From positions 434,001 to 498,000 of the forward strand of contig NZ_JALHAG010000004.1 of the NCBI RefSeq assembly GCF_022819085.1: a DNA stretch of 64,000 bases, written 5' to 3'. Every line of letters begins with the position of its first letter. Positions within the stretch are counted from its first letter, which is position 1. This DNA comes from Planococcus ruber. Lineage in GTDB: Bacteria; Bacillota; Bacilli; Bacillales_A; Planococcaceae. Of this stretch, positions 53,867-62,399 are shown piece by piece. The notes beneath the pieces are model-generated. The model did no database searches and was not told the origin of the DNA. It saw nothing but the letters and a program-made list of their open reading frames with translations. Made by a program: the position numbers and the translations under genes.

Positions 53867-54171
53867 TCTTTTCTTCTCCTCACACCTAATTTCAAGTGTC
53901 TAAATGTCATAAAAATACTAGACTGGCCGTTCTTTCAAGTATATTAAGTACGGATAAAGATAGCTAGCTAAATTTGGGAAATAAAAAAGATGTTTTTTAC
54001 AGCTTTGCGTATTTTAAAATAATTATCGTTTCCATCTATATGAATCAATTACCAAGTTCCCTACCTCAGACTAGGAAATTTTTTTCTTCTGGAGGATAGC
54101 TTTTTTCAAAAAGATATAGGATGCTTACACTACTGAACTGCTGAATCTCATCAAAGGAACGTGATAAAAAA
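53867..54171. other. Intergenic region before the 54.2 kb gene
   Basis: About 305 bp of AT-rich sequence between divergent genes. It probably carries promoters for both sides, but no box pair is convincing. No repeat, RNA or open frame with a ribosome-binding site was seen. Confidence 0.5.
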
Positions 54172-54981
54172 ATGGCAGATAAAAAGGCACTTAAAATACT
54201 CTTTAAGCGTTATTGGTCCTCTGAGGGTTGGACTAATTCATATTTGACTAAAGAAGAATTAAATTATGCAAAAGCAGCAGGCGTTATGTTTGAACAAAAG
54301 AAACTATCTCATGATGAGGCGATTCAAAAATTGGCTGCAGTCATTAGCACTTTAAGCTTAGAGGATATTGCCACTCAATTCGTAGCGAGCCTATCTTCCA
54401 GAAGACTAGAACTCCGTTCCGCATTAGGTAGTTTTATGGTCGGCAGACACTTAATAGCCCACGAATATCTGGGAGATGAAAATATTTGTAGTTATTGCGG
54501 AGGTTTTAACAAAAAACAGGAGTTTGTAGATTTGAATGTACTTAATTTTGAACGGTTCAAATGGGGAGGCGTAAGGCATCTTGACCCTTTTTATATAGCT
54601 TTTGATCTTGAACAGTTCAGCAAGGCAGAAAAGCTTACACCGACTCGCGAAGATCATGAAATTCTCCATCGTATTTTTTCTGTGGTGGATGAATTCCCTG
54701 GTGAAGGAAAAGTTGGAGAGCTGGAAAAAGCACTCTCCAAAGTTTTGAAATCCAATAAAGATGAACGCCGAGTTTTACTGGAAATTCTCGGCTTTTGTTC
54801 CATACTGTCTACGAATGACCGCCCTGGCTTTATCGATCATTTCATTCCCTACCTAGAAAGAGAGGAACCTTCACATGCGAAAAACGATTGGTCCTATCCA
54901 GTTTGTTGGTGGACAGGGAAGCATGGCTTAAATAAAAATGCTATAAAAGAAATATTCTCAACATTCCCTTTCAGAGATTAA
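54172..54981 (+). CDS. Hypothetical protein, immunity-like size and context
   Basis: A 269-residue soluble protein rich in helices. A CSYCGGFN zinc-type motif is near residue 107, and the C-terminus contains SYPVCWWTGKHGLN. No family is recognised. AAAGGAACG lies 13 bp upstream of the ATG, a long spacing. It stands alone on the plus strand within the mostly leftward hypothetical cluster. Confidence 0.6.
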   Translation: MADKKALKILFKRYWSSEGWTNSYLTKEELNYAKAAGVMFEQKKLSHDEAIQKLAAVISTLSLEDIATQFVASLSSRRLELRSALGSFMVGRHLIAHEYLGDENICSYCGGFNKKQEFVDLNVLNFERFKWGGVRHLDPFYIAFDLEQFSKAEKLTPTREDHEILHRIFSVVDEFPGEGKVGELEKALSKVLKSNKDERRVLLEILGFCSILSTNDRPGFIDHFIPYLEREEPSHAKNDWSYPVCWWTGKHGLNKNAIKEIFSTFPFRD

Positions 54982-55084
54982 TGGTTAGTTCCTTAATCAA
55001 AATAAAAGGGAGAAAAGAGGTTGTCGCATTTACGTCTCTCCTCCTCCCTAATTAGTATATTAAAATTTAGCAAAGTTAGGATTG

Positions 55085-55228
55085 TTAAGCTAAAAGCCCA
55101 GCCAATTTGTATTTCTTTGTTTTAAGAGTATCAAAGCCTTCATTTATTGGATGTAGCCGATATTTGTCTCCATGATGTTCTGTATGTTTATAAACGATTT
55201 CGTTTATTCCCTTGCGCCTCCTGAAAAC
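55085..55228 (-). pseudogene. 3' fragment of an unidentified gene
   Basis: On the minus strand an open stretch of about 47 codons from 55228 ends at TAA 55085. It encodes a clearly protein-like sequence containing EIVYKHTEHHGDKYRLHPIN and KTKKYKLAGLLA. An in-frame TGA lies at 55229-55231, and no start codon with a ribosome-binding site is present. It looks like the C-terminal remnant of a lost gene. The rest of 54982-55323 shows nothing else. Confidence 0.5.
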
Positions 55229-55323
55229 TCAATGAATTTCTCTTTTTCGGAAAAAACGAAACTTAATTGGAAATTATTTCGTATATTAATAGATTCTATT
55301 TAACGAAAACGGAGGCGTTAACG

Positions 55324-55530
55324 GTGAAATTTTTCTATTGGAATCTGTCAGACAGAGAAAAATTTATACGTTCACTTTGGACAGGGGTTCTGGCACTATC
55401 CTTTTTATATGTTGCCGTTTATCTATACGAAGGCAGTCTCTTTGTTAAATTTTATTTACCCATCTTCGTAACAATCGCCATGGTGGTTTCGCTCTTTTTA
55501 AAGTATCAAAAATACAAGAAAACGGCTTAA
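55324..55530 (+). CDS. Small two-helix membrane protein
   Basis: A 68-residue protein from GTG 55324 (GGAGGCG seven bases upstream; a longer frame from 55267 lacks a site). Two hydrophobic segments (about 22-40 and 47-63) flank a short loop; termini are basic. No family is recognised. It is followed directly by a decayed small-membrane-protein gene. Confidence 0.5.
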   Translation: MKFFYWNLSDREKFIRSLWTGVLALSFLYVAVYLYEGSLFVKFYLPIFVTIAMVVSLFLKYQKYKKTA

Positions 55531-55575
55531 CCTAGTAGTATATAGACGAAATTTAACTAGCGTTTCCCGAGCCTC

Positions 55576-55769
55576 ATGAAAAGAGTTAAAAAGAGAAGCA
55601 AATAAAGAATAAATGTCTTTAATATTTTGGATTAAGTGTGATTTTATTGCTTGGCTATGGCGTCTATTGGACATTTTTTGAAATGAACATCCATCAAAAC
55701 TTTCTCCTTTCATCTCTGACGGAAGGCTGTAATCTGGCTTTTCCGTCTACCAATTCAGCTGTCTGTTAA
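55576..55769 (+). pseudogene. Decayed small membrane protein gene (DUF5412-like remnant)
   Basis: Short frames on the plus strand together read as a damaged gene. A basic MKRVKKRSK start (55576) hits a stop after nine codons. Another frame carries LSVILLLGYGVYWTFFEMNIHQ, resembling the membrane segment of DUF5412-type proteins. A further frameshift would restore an SPDG-like element after it. No intact frame or ribosome-binding site remains. Reading by eye, so the family link is tentative. Confidence 0.35.
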
Positions 55770-55773
55770 ATAC

Positions 55774-56211
55774 TTAAAACAAATCGGTACTCACCTTATT
55801 TTTATAGAGATCCACTTTAGCGGCACTAAAGTGGAGTTTCCTTAACACTCCATTGATCTGCAGGTGAATCGTGATGGCTACTGGAAAATCGAGCTGCTTA
55901 ATCTTGTCTTCAATCGCATAGTAGGCTGCGCGTTCTTTGTCATAGAGAACGATGGAACTGATGAATGCTTCCTGTCCTTCAGTATCCAGGCTGCACAAGA
56001 GCGGAAACAATTCTTTGTCGTTTATCATAGCTTCGCCCAGGACAATTGAGCCGTTTAAGACTGCTGTGAAATTAGTGGTTTCAGCTGGCTGGACCCAAGT
56101 TTCGTCCTGCCCTTCCTCGCCTTCTGAACCGATTGCCCAGTCCCAAATGGGAAATTGTTTCAAATCTTCTATAGTCAATTCATCGACGGGTTTGCTTTTT
56201 ATCCTCATCAT
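55774..56211 (-). CDS. Hypothetical protein, immunity-like
   Basis: A 145-residue acidic soluble protein. The N-terminal block PVDELTIEDLKQFPIWDWAI, followed by an EGEEGQDETWVQP segment, is a pattern I have seen in uncharacterised Bacillales proteins in immunity-type clusters. The remainder is alternating beta strands. TAAAGGAGGATG ribosome-binding site. Function unknown; no operon partner adjacent. Confidence 0.6.
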   Translation of the reverse strand: MMRIKSKPVDELTIEDLKQFPIWDWAIGSEGEEGQDETWVQPAETTNFTAVLNGSIVLGEAMINDKELFPLLCSLDTEGQEAFISSIVLYDKERAAYYAIEDKIKQLDFPVAITIHLQINGVLRKLHFSAAKVDLYKNKVSTDLF

Positions 56212-56404
56212 TGTTTCATCCTCCTTTAGAATAAATTAAAACCCTTAATAATAACGAATTGAATCTTCGATATAACATTTTCCGTTCATTATATATCACG
56301 GTTTTCATATGCATTTGTTATTGGTTTATGCGCAGAATCAACCAAAAAGAAGACAGCAAAACCAAGCAGACGCGCAATTGAATTTTGTACTTTGATTCTC
56401 TGGA

Positions 56405-56599
56405 TTAATAAATACCGGCAGAAGATAAAACAGCAATACTCCAAGTGATAAGTACAAAAGAAGCCGTTAGCCAGAACGTATTTATCGATGTCTTTTCATT
56501 TGTCTTCACCTTTTTAATAATGGCCACCAAGTTTAGACAAAAAATAATACTTAATGCAGGAACAAGAACCCAAGCTAAGTACATAAAAAGAATTATCAA
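56405..56599 (-). CDS. Small two-helix membrane protein
   Basis: A 64-residue protein from TTG 56599, with TGGAGGCA upstream. Two hydrophobic segments (about 2-27 and 42-60) are separated by a basic loop (KKVKTNEK). No family is recognised. Confidence 0.45.
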   Translation of the reverse strand: MIILFMYLAWVLVPALSIIFCLNLVAIIKKVKTNEKTSINTFWLTASFVLITWSIAVLSSAGIY

Positions 56600-56807
56600 A
56601 TCATTGCCTCCATTTTATTGTCTCATTTATAAGATGAAAATTCGACTTAATAATAACATTAATTCCCATTTTTCTATACACACTTAATGAAGTAGAATAA
56701 GTTAACCCTTTACTTTTCTTCCTGTCTTTCAGTTGATCACCACTAAAAATTCGTGTCTCACGAAATAAATGAAAGCTATACAAACAAGCAGATCCTCTGT
56801 AATATAA

Positions 56808-56821
56808 AGAAAACGTTTTCA
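56808..56821. promoter_or_regulatory. cre-like CcpA site upstream of the cysteine hydrolase
   Basis: TGAAAACGTTTTCT on the minus strand (AGAAAACGTTTTCA on plus), near-perfect palindrome with one mismatch from the cre consensus, about 19 bp before the hydrolase start. Confidence 0.65.
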
Positions 56822-56839
56822 TGAAAAGGAGAATGCCGG

Positions 56840-57358
56840 ATGTCTAAAACTGCGCTCTTAATCGTTGATGCTCAAAATGAGATGTTCGATGCTGCCAACC
56901 CTGTCGATCAAAGCGAGAAACTGCTCGAAAATCTGCAGTCCCTTCTTCAAAAAGCACGGTCAGCTAAGGTTCCGGTCATTTATGTGCAGCATAACGATGC
57001 CGGGCTCGTAAAAGGCACGGATTTTTGGCAAATCCATTCCTCCCTCACGCCGGAAGAAGGCGACGTCGTCATCCAGAAGTGGGCTGCGAATTCCTTCCAA
57101 GAAACCGAGCTGTCAGAAACCTTGAAAAATGAAGGCATACAGAAACTCGTAATAGGCGGAAACCAGACCGAACATTGCATTGCTGCGACGACTCGCCGTG
57201 CGAGCGATTTGGGGTTTGATGTAGTTCTTGTGAAAGATGCCCATGGTACGTGGGATTCTGACGACTTCACCGCCAAGCAAATCATCAACCATCAAAATGA
57301 ATTATTGAGCCATTTCGCCACTTTACAAGGAACAAACGAAATCACGTTCGAACAATAG
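56840..57358 (+). CDS. Cysteine hydrolase (isochorismatase-like)
   Basis: A 172-residue protein of the isochorismatase/nicotinamidase superfamily. The triad is D10 (in LIVDAQNEMF), K80 (IQKWAANSF) and C113 (QTEHCIAATTRRA). The conserved cis-peptide segment GGNQTEHC is intact. Members hydrolyse amides, isochorismate or related compounds; the substrate here is unknown. AAAAGGAGA ribosome-binding site; a cre-like site lies just upstream, so it may be under carbon catabolite control. Confidence 0.9.
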   Translation: MSKTALLIVDAQNEMFDAANPVDQSEKLLENLQSLLQKARSAKVPVIYVQHNDAGLVKGTDFWQIHSSLTPEEGDVVIQKWAANSFQETELSETLKNEGIQKLVIGGNQTEHCIAATTRRASDLGFDVVLVKDAHGTWDSDDFTAKQIINHQNELLSHFATLQGTNEITFEQ

Positions 57359-57399
57359 CTGCCTATCAAAAAAGTTGCCATTATTAAGGAGGATTCTAG

Positions 57400-58023
57400 T
57401 TGTTTAAATATGTAATTTTCGATGTGGATGGAACGATTTTGGATACGGAACGGGCCATTTTAAAATCACTGGACCAAGTTTTGCGAGAAGAAGGCCATGC
57501 GTATCCGATAGAAGAGTTACGTTTTGCGCTGGGCATCCCCGGACAAGAAACCTTAAGAAAACTGAAAGTTGACGATTTGGAGCGTGTCCATTCAAAATGG
57601 TCGCAAGCCGTATTGGAATTTTCGCATGAAGTAGAGGTCTTCGAAGGCTTGCGAGAAGTGATACAGTCGTTGCCGGAAATCCCGGTTCGAACAGGAATTG
57701 TCACGTCAAAAACAAAGCAGCAATTGGCAGATGAATTCGAACCGTTTGGGTTAACTTCTAATTTTGAACAGATCGTCTGCGCAGATGACACCAAAAATCA
57801 TAAACCGCATCCGGATCCGTTATTGCTTTGTTTAGCGAAATTGAACGCGCCTCCAAACGAAGCTATATACATTGGCGATTCGGTCTATGACATGCAATGC
57901 GCTAAGGAGGCAGGCGTGAAATTCGCGCTTGCGTTATGGGGAGCGAAGCAGCGAAAAGGATTTGAATCCGCTGACTACGTATTGGCGGAACCAAAAGATA
58001 TGTTGCAATTACTTAACGAGTGA
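57400..58023 (+). CDS. HAD-superfamily hydrolase (PGP/PpaX-like phosphatase)
   Basis: A 207-residue HAD phosphatase. Motif I is DVDGTILDT with D8 and D10, motif II is VTSKTK, motif III includes the lysine in DTKNHKPHPDP, and motif IV is YIGDSVYDMQCA. The cap is of type C1 helical form. It likely dephosphorylates a small sugar phosphate or pyrophosphate. TTG start with AAGGAGGATT upstream. It follows the cysteine hydrolase gene by 41 bp and the small membrane gene follows by 25 bp, so the three may be one transcript. Confidence 0.9.
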   Translation: MFKYVIFDVDGTILDTERAILKSLDQVLREEGHAYPIEELRFALGIPGQETLRKLKVDDLERVHSKWSQAVLEFSHEVEVFEGLREVIQSLPEIPVRTGIVTSKTKQQLADEFEPFGLTSNFEQIVCADDTKNHKPHPDPLLLCLAKLNAPPNEAIYIGDSVYDMQCAKEAGVKFALALWGAKQRKGFESADYVLAEPKDMLQLLNE

Positions 58024-58048
58024 TTAGCCTAAAAGGAGGAACAGAACG

Positions 58049-58252
58049 ATGTCGAGAATCGAAAATTCCAAATGGAAACTTAGTTTGGCCGGCTTTACAG
58101 CGTTTATTTTAGGCTCAATCTTCTACTTGATAACAGGGCCTAATCTGATAGGAATACTCGGTTTCTTAATATCAGCCATCGTTCTGTTCTTTCTAAATGC
58201 AGGCTATGTAATTTATAGGAAAATAAAAGCGAAGAAAGGCAAAGAGGCGTAG
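58049..58252 (+). CDS. Small two-helix membrane protein
   Basis: A 67-residue protein from ATG 58049, with AAAAGGAGGA upstream. Two hydrophobic segments (about 12-30 and 33-53) and a basic C-terminus (KIKAKKGKEA). No family is recognised. It is the third gene of the likely hydrolase-HAD-membrane transcript. Confidence 0.55.
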   Translation: MSRIENSKWKLSLAGFTAFILGSIFYLITGPNLIGILGFLISAIVLFFLNAGYVIYRKIKAKKGKEA

Positions 58253-58285
58253 TCTTATTCCCTCCTGCTTTTCTTCGCTTTTTTT
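58227..58285 (+). terminator. Terminator of the small membrane protein gene
   Basis: AAGCGAAGAAAGGC and GCTTTTCTTCGCTT arms with one mismatch and a 26-nt loop spanning the stop codon, then a seven-T run. It lies between convergent genes. Confidence 0.75.
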
Positions 58286-58297
58286 AGGAAGCTTCCC

Positions 58298-59509
58298 CTA
58301 CCATTCGCGCCATTCTTCGGTAACGTCCTCTTCCGTCTCCAACCCGGCTTCCTGTGCTTTTTCCATAAGGAACTCCTGCAGCTCTTCCCGCTCCATCGTC
58401 TCTATGAAGTAATCGTATTGATCATTTAAGGCATTTAAACGGAGCACTGTTTTTTCTACTTGTTTTAAGATTTGCTTTTCAGAAGGATCGCGAAGACGTA
58501 AAAGCTTCTTTTGATAATCTTCGAGCACGTCTGCAACGGCCGCTAGATTTTCTTCCGTAAATAAGTCATCTTCCTCCATCCGTATTTTCCATGCATCCGT
58601 AGGCAAAAGCGGCACTGCCAAAGCTGCTTCTCCTTCCTCATTCCGCTTAGGTTTCTCGATAAACGTCGGTGGATATACATCTTTTAGCCGATGGGAATAA
58701 TGCTTTTTATTTGTAAAATACGCGTAGTCCAAATTGATGCATGGTGAAACATCGCCGTCGAGGACCGTCGTATCCCAAAATTGTATGCTATTCAAGTGAG
58801 GCAGTTGCTTAATGAACCCGATGGATGGTATGGTTCCGCAGTTATTGAGGTCCAATTGTTCGAGCGACTGGACTTTTCCAATCGGCGATAAGTTTTGAAT
58901 GTTTTTTACACCTTCCATTGAAAGTGATCGTAAATTGCCCGAAAGTTCCTGGATCGCTTCAATCTCTTTTAAGCTTCTCATTCCATATAACTCCAGGTGC
59001 CGCAACCGGGTTAACCCCTGAATGCCGTCTAAAGAAGTAATATTAGAAGTAATGAGCTCTAATTTCTCAAGTGCTTTCAAGCTTCTAAATTCCTCTAGAT
59101 TTTTCCCTTTCGGCTTATAGCTCCAAATCTTCATGCTTTTCAAATGATGGAGACTGCCAATCGCTTTGGCTTTAGGCGGCAGCGTGCCGTATATCTCTTC
59201 CAACGAAGAAAGCTGGCTAAAATCTACGGAAGAGACCGGCACAAGGTCACCGATTGACAGAGCTTTTAATGCCTCCAACTTATAGAGGCCGCTTAAATCG
59301 TTCACATTTGGTCCGTACAATCCTACCGATTCGATGCTTGGGCAATCGCTGAGAAAATCGATTTGAGACGCTTGATAGTATTCGGAAATCTCTACATTTT
59401 TAATTTGATTTATTTGGATGTACTGAATTGATTCCAGAACATTGTATTTGCCAATCCGCACCGTGATTCCATTCTCGCCTTCTCGTAAGCGAAGTTTGCT
59501 GTTATCCAT
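58298..59509 (-). CDS. Leucine-rich-repeat protein
   Basis: A roughly 403-residue cytoplasmic LRR protein. Repeats with LxxLxxLxLxx(N/T/S) spacing run from about residue 50 to 250 (for example LEALKALSIGDLVPV, LEKLELITSNITSLDGI, LRHLELYGM). A helical C-terminus of about 120 residues has EENLAAVADVLEDYQ and an acidic end. ATG 59509 is chosen because GGAGGGC lies four bases upstream; a longer frame to 59551 overlaps the preceding gene. Related to the interrupted LRR gene at 50008. Third gene of a leftward trio after the DUF4279 and hypothetical genes. Confidence 0.75.
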   Translation of the reverse strand: MDNSKLRLREGENGITVRIGKYNVLESIQYIQINQIKNVEISEYYQASQIDFLSDCPSIESVGLYGPNVNDLSGLYKLEALKALSIGDLVPVSSVDFSQLSSLEEIYGTLPPKAKAIGSLHHLKSMKIWSYKPKGKNLEEFRSLKALEKLELITSNITSLDGIQGLTRLRHLELYGMRSLKEIEAIQELSGNLRSLSMEGVKNIQNLSPIGKVQSLEQLDLNNCGTIPSIGFIKQLPHLNSIQFWDTTVLDGDVSPCINLDYAYFTNKKHYSHRLKDVYPPTFIEKPKRNEEGEAALAVPLLPTDAWKIRMEEDDLFTEENLAAVADVLEDYQKKLLRLRDPSEKQILKQVEKTVLRLNALNDQYDYFIETMEREELQEFLMEKAQEAGLETEEDVTEEWREW

Positions 59510-59531
59510 AAGCCCTCCATAATCCGTTTTT

Positions 59532-59912
59532 TTAATTCTCTGTTGCTTCATTTAAAATTTCTATTTTTTCACAATAGAAACTCACTGAATCGTCTTCATA
59601 GTCCTCAATTAAATAACGGCGCTCCTTTTCAACCCCGTACTCTTTTAAATCCGTTATGTGGAATCCTAATAACTGGTTATAGGCATTTCCAAAGCCAGTT
59701 AATTGAAGTGACGAGACATTGATAAATTTTAAAATCACTTCAAAAGATTTCTCTTCTTCTGGGATCAAGGTCATTTCCAAAGATGAAATCTTATCAAAAA
59801 CATCGTTATATTCTTCGTAAAAATGAAAAGCTGGAATCAGTAAGGTTCCGCTAAATTTAGCATCGGGCATTTTCATTGCCAGCCCAATTGTTTCATACCA
59901 TGGTATTCGCAT
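59532..59912 (-). CDS. Hypothetical immunity-like protein
   Basis: A 126-residue protein beginning MRIPWYETIGLAMKMPDAKFSG, with beta strands FHFYEEYNDVFDKIS and VSFYCEKIEIL. No family is recognised, but size and position between DUF4279 and LRR genes suggest an immunity-type component. AAAGGAGTTAACG precedes the ATG. It follows the DUF4279 gene by 11 bp. Confidence 0.5.
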   Translation of the reverse strand: MRIPWYETIGLAMKMPDAKFSGTLLIPAFHFYEEYNDVFDKISSLEMTLIPEEEKSFEVILKFINVSSLQLTGFGNAYNQLLGFHITDLKEYGVEKERRYLIEDYEDDSVSFYCEKIEILNEATEN

Positions 59913-59923
59913 CGTTAACTCCT

Positions 59924-60391
59924 TTACATCCCTTCTTCATTACCATTCTCGAGCGGATAGATATACATATCCACATCGATAATAGTGCCAGTTAAATAGC
60001 AAAACTCAATGATTTCTTCGTCAAAGGAAAGCCAAGGTTGTTCGTCTCCATAAATACTTGGAACGATGGTGAGTATAAAATTTACATCGTATCGCTCTTT
60101 TATTTGAAGTAATTGGGGGATTTTGTTTTTGAGGTTCCGGATGGTTTCTTTGCACTGGGCTTCTACATCCAGTTTTCCCGCCTCAGATTTTTCAGCGCTC
60201 CATGTCGAGAAACGGTATACAGAACCATCGATCCTTTTATCACCATAAGCCCAATAGCTGAAAGGTTGAATCCCTAGAGTATGCGTCAGTTCTTGTGGCG
60301 CAAAGATCCCTTTTTCATAAGCTATAAATCCATTATCAAATTGACCATTGCTTTTAATAGCAAAATAAGTGTAGCTGTTCGTCTTCTCCAT
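59924..60391 (-). CDS. DUF4279 domain protein
   Basis: A 155-residue soluble protein with the DUF4279 pattern: IFAPQELTHTLGIQPF, SYWAYGDKR and YRFSTWS, then FILTIVPSIYGDEQPWLSF. DUF4279 proteins are frequent polymorphic-toxin immunity genes. ATG 60391 is preferred because AAGGGGTG lies eight bases upstream. First gene of the leftward trio DUF4279, hypothetical, LRR. Confidence 0.8.
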   Translation of the reverse strand: MEKTNSYTYFAIKSNGQFDNGFIAYEKGIFAPQELTHTLGIQPFSYWAYGDKRIDGSVYRFSTWSAEKSEAGKLDVEAQCKETIRNLKNKIPQLLQIKERYDVNFILTIVPSIYGDEQPWLSFDEEIIEFCYLTGTIIDVDMYIYPLENGNEEGM

Positions 60392-60643
60392 TCGACACCC
60401 CTTACTGATTAAGCATAAAATATTCAAAAAATACATTCTCTTCCAATGATTATAGCGAGAAAAATGATCAAGTGGAACAAGTCACACTATACTGCTCATT
60501 AAATTAACGACATACAGACGTCTGCGCTTGCCGCTCTCAGAAAAACTGCCCGATCATTCCCTCCTGCAAGACACCAACCTGTTTATCATCTATTATAAAA
60601 TGAAAAGTTTTCACGTATACTGACGAAATGGAGAGATAGCAGG

Positions 60644-60991
60644 ATGAAAAAACAGGCTCTTGTATTTGTTCTATTATTGAGCGGCTGCCAAGGATCTGAA
60701 GAAGCTAATAGTTTATCGGATCCTTCCACTTATGATGTGACAGGAATCATCACAGAAACTTACTCTGATAAAGTACTTTTGGAATTATCCCAAGGGCTTG
60801 AAGAAAATGAGAAAGAAATGTGGCTGGTTGTTAGTGAACATACTAGCATTAGTGATTTCCAAAAGAATAAATTAGAAAAACAAGATTTGCGTATACAAGA
60901 AAAAGCAAAAGCGAATTTAGAAGATTCCTGTATCGATACTGAGCCACGAACTTGTTATGCAAAAGAACTGTTTGTAGATAAAGAAGGTTGA
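60644..60991 (+). CDS. Putative lipoprotein
   Basis: A 115-residue exported protein. A short hydrophobic signal with the lipobox LLLSGC ends at C15, so mature lipoprotein would begin there. The remainder is polar with beta strands YDVTGIITETYSD and ends in a Cys-Xxx4-Cys pattern (CIDTEPRTCYAKELF). No family is recognised. A TATACT box about 24 bp upstream may be its -10. Confidence 0.65.
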   Translation: MKKQALVFVLLLSGCQGSEEANSLSDPSTYDVTGIITETYSDKVLLELSQGLEENEKEMWLVVSEHTSISDFQKNKLEKQDLRIQEKAKANLEDSCIDTEPRTCYAKELFVDKEG

Positions 60992-61046
60992 AGTTAATTC
61001 TTCTAAACTCAAAAGAGCTTTCTTTTAAAAGTAAGAATTGCTTCCT

Positions 61047-61220
61047 TTACTCACGATACAATAGCAACCCAATATTCCAGACGAGCCCAACTAGCACACA
61101 AATTATCGAAATCATTATGGCTATGGCATACAAAGTTCCTGAATAGACTACATTCTCAGCTAATATAAACAGGAGTATCCCAAAAAATAAATACATATGC
61201 GGCAAGATAAATCGATTCAT
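61047..61220 (-). CDS. Small two-helix membrane protein
   Basis: A 57-residue protein from ATG 61220 with GAAAGGGGGC upstream. It is almost entirely hydrophobic with two segments (about 3-22 and 30-52). No family is recognised. It starts 14 bp after the stop of the HExxH peptidase gene, so the two form an operon. Confidence 0.5.
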   Translation of the reverse strand: MNRFILPHMYLFFGILLFILAENVVYSGTLYAIAIMISIICVLVGLVWNIGLLLYRE

Positions 61221-61234
61221 AGCGCTGCCCCCTT

Positions 61235-62089
61235 TCATATCCCTATATCATTCTCATCGTAATACTCGAGTTCGTCGATTTCTAATCCTGTCACTTTCTT
61301 AAACGCCTGATTGAAGTCATGAGTGATCTGAGTTTCGTTCAATAGATCCAAAATGACCTGTTCTCCGTATGTATGGATCAAATAGCGGACTGCTATATAG
61401 GACTGCAGGTAGATATTGGCTGTTGGATCAGCATCCAACGTTTGCCACTGGTCCTGCGTCGAAAGTGCAGTTAAAGGAGGCCGTTCCTGCTCCATGACCG
61501 TGACGCTATTTTCTTCACTCCCAATGTATTCTGCAAACCCCTCCGCTAGCCAAGAAGGAATTTCTTCCGGTTTAATTTTGAGTTCCTGAAATTTATGTCC
61601 AAGAATGTAATGAGTGTATTCATGCATAACTTGCTTATTGAATTCCCAATTCATTGGACCCGGTCCAGCGGCTAAAGCTTCTCTGTCTTCAGGAACGATG
61701 ACGATCAAGTTCATTTGGGGCGAATAGAGGCCGTTGCCTAAACTCATATCGATTCGCTCCATATCTTCTTTGTTTTTTAACAGGACAAGATCAACAGGCT
61801 CATCATAAGAACCGACGAACTTCTTATTGAGTTCCATTCCTCGATCGAGAGCATTTTTTGTAAGCTCAATTAGGTTCTCATCCGATTCTGTAAAATACAG
61901 TGTTGAATGTTTATGCGCTGCTATTTGTTTGTATGGTTTTAGAAGCTCTTCCTTTGAATCAGCTGCCACTTGTTCTACCGCCATTGTAAAAATAAAATCA
62001 GCGATGAGGTCTTTCGGTTTTTGAAAAGCGAAGCCAATGAGACAGAAAAGAACGAAACAACCTGCAAGAACCCATAAGATCTTTTTCAC
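61235..62089 (-). CDS. Membrane-anchored HExxH metallopeptidase (peptidase MA-like)
   Basis: A 284-residue protein with an N-terminal hydrophobic anchor (residues 4-22). A gluzincin-type active site HEYTHYILGHK (H156, E157, H160) is followed by a third-ligand glutamate in SWLAEGFAEY (E183), the pattern of the peptidase-MA superfamily. It is probably an extracytoplasmic zinc protease with an unknown target. GTG start with GGGGGAGATG upstream. Small membrane gene downstream in the same operon. Confidence 0.82.
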   Translation of the reverse strand: MKKILWVLAGCFVLFCLIGFAFQKPKDLIADFIFTMAVEQVAADSKEELLKPYKQIAAHKHSTLYFTESDENLIELTKNALDRGMELNKKFVGSYDEPVDLVLLKNKEDMERIDMSLGNGLYSPQMNLIVIVPEDREALAAGPGPMNWEFNKQVMHEYTHYILGHKFQELKIKPEEIPSWLAEGFAEYIGSEENSVTVMEQERPPLTALSTQDQWQTLDADPTANIYLQSYIAVRYLIHTYGEQVILDLLNETQITHDFNQAFKKVTGLEIDELEYYDENDIGI

Positions 62090-62284
62090 TTCTCACATCT
62101 CCCCCTAAGCTTAAATTCCTCTATTTTTTCTTTTTGGCTTCACTTTCCTGGTATTTACTACTAAAATAATTATACCGATTGTAAAAATAAATTACTATTA
62201 ATTATGGTATTTTTTACATTTTTATAAATATTTACAACCAAAGAAAGCAAATTTCATTCGGTAACTTCGGTCCCAACCTCCCCC
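62090..62284. other. AT-rich intergenic region
   Basis: About 195 bp of strongly AT-rich sequence between the divergent peptidase and acetyltransferase genes. Apart from promoter sequence at the right end, nothing recognisable is seen. Confidence 0.5.
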
Positions 62285-62313
62285 TTGCACCTCACATTCC
62301 CCTATCCTATACT
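62285..62313 (+). promoter_or_regulatory. Sigma-A promoter of the GNAT gene
   Basis: TTGCAC (62285-62290), 17-bp spacer, TATACT (62308-62313), about 87 bp before the GNAT start. Confidence 0.75.
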
Positions 62314-62399
62314 AGGAATAACTTTTCATTGAAGGGACTGAATTATGCGCAGATGTCAAAGTGATTACCTCAGAGAACGAAAAAATGGAGGGAAAACTA

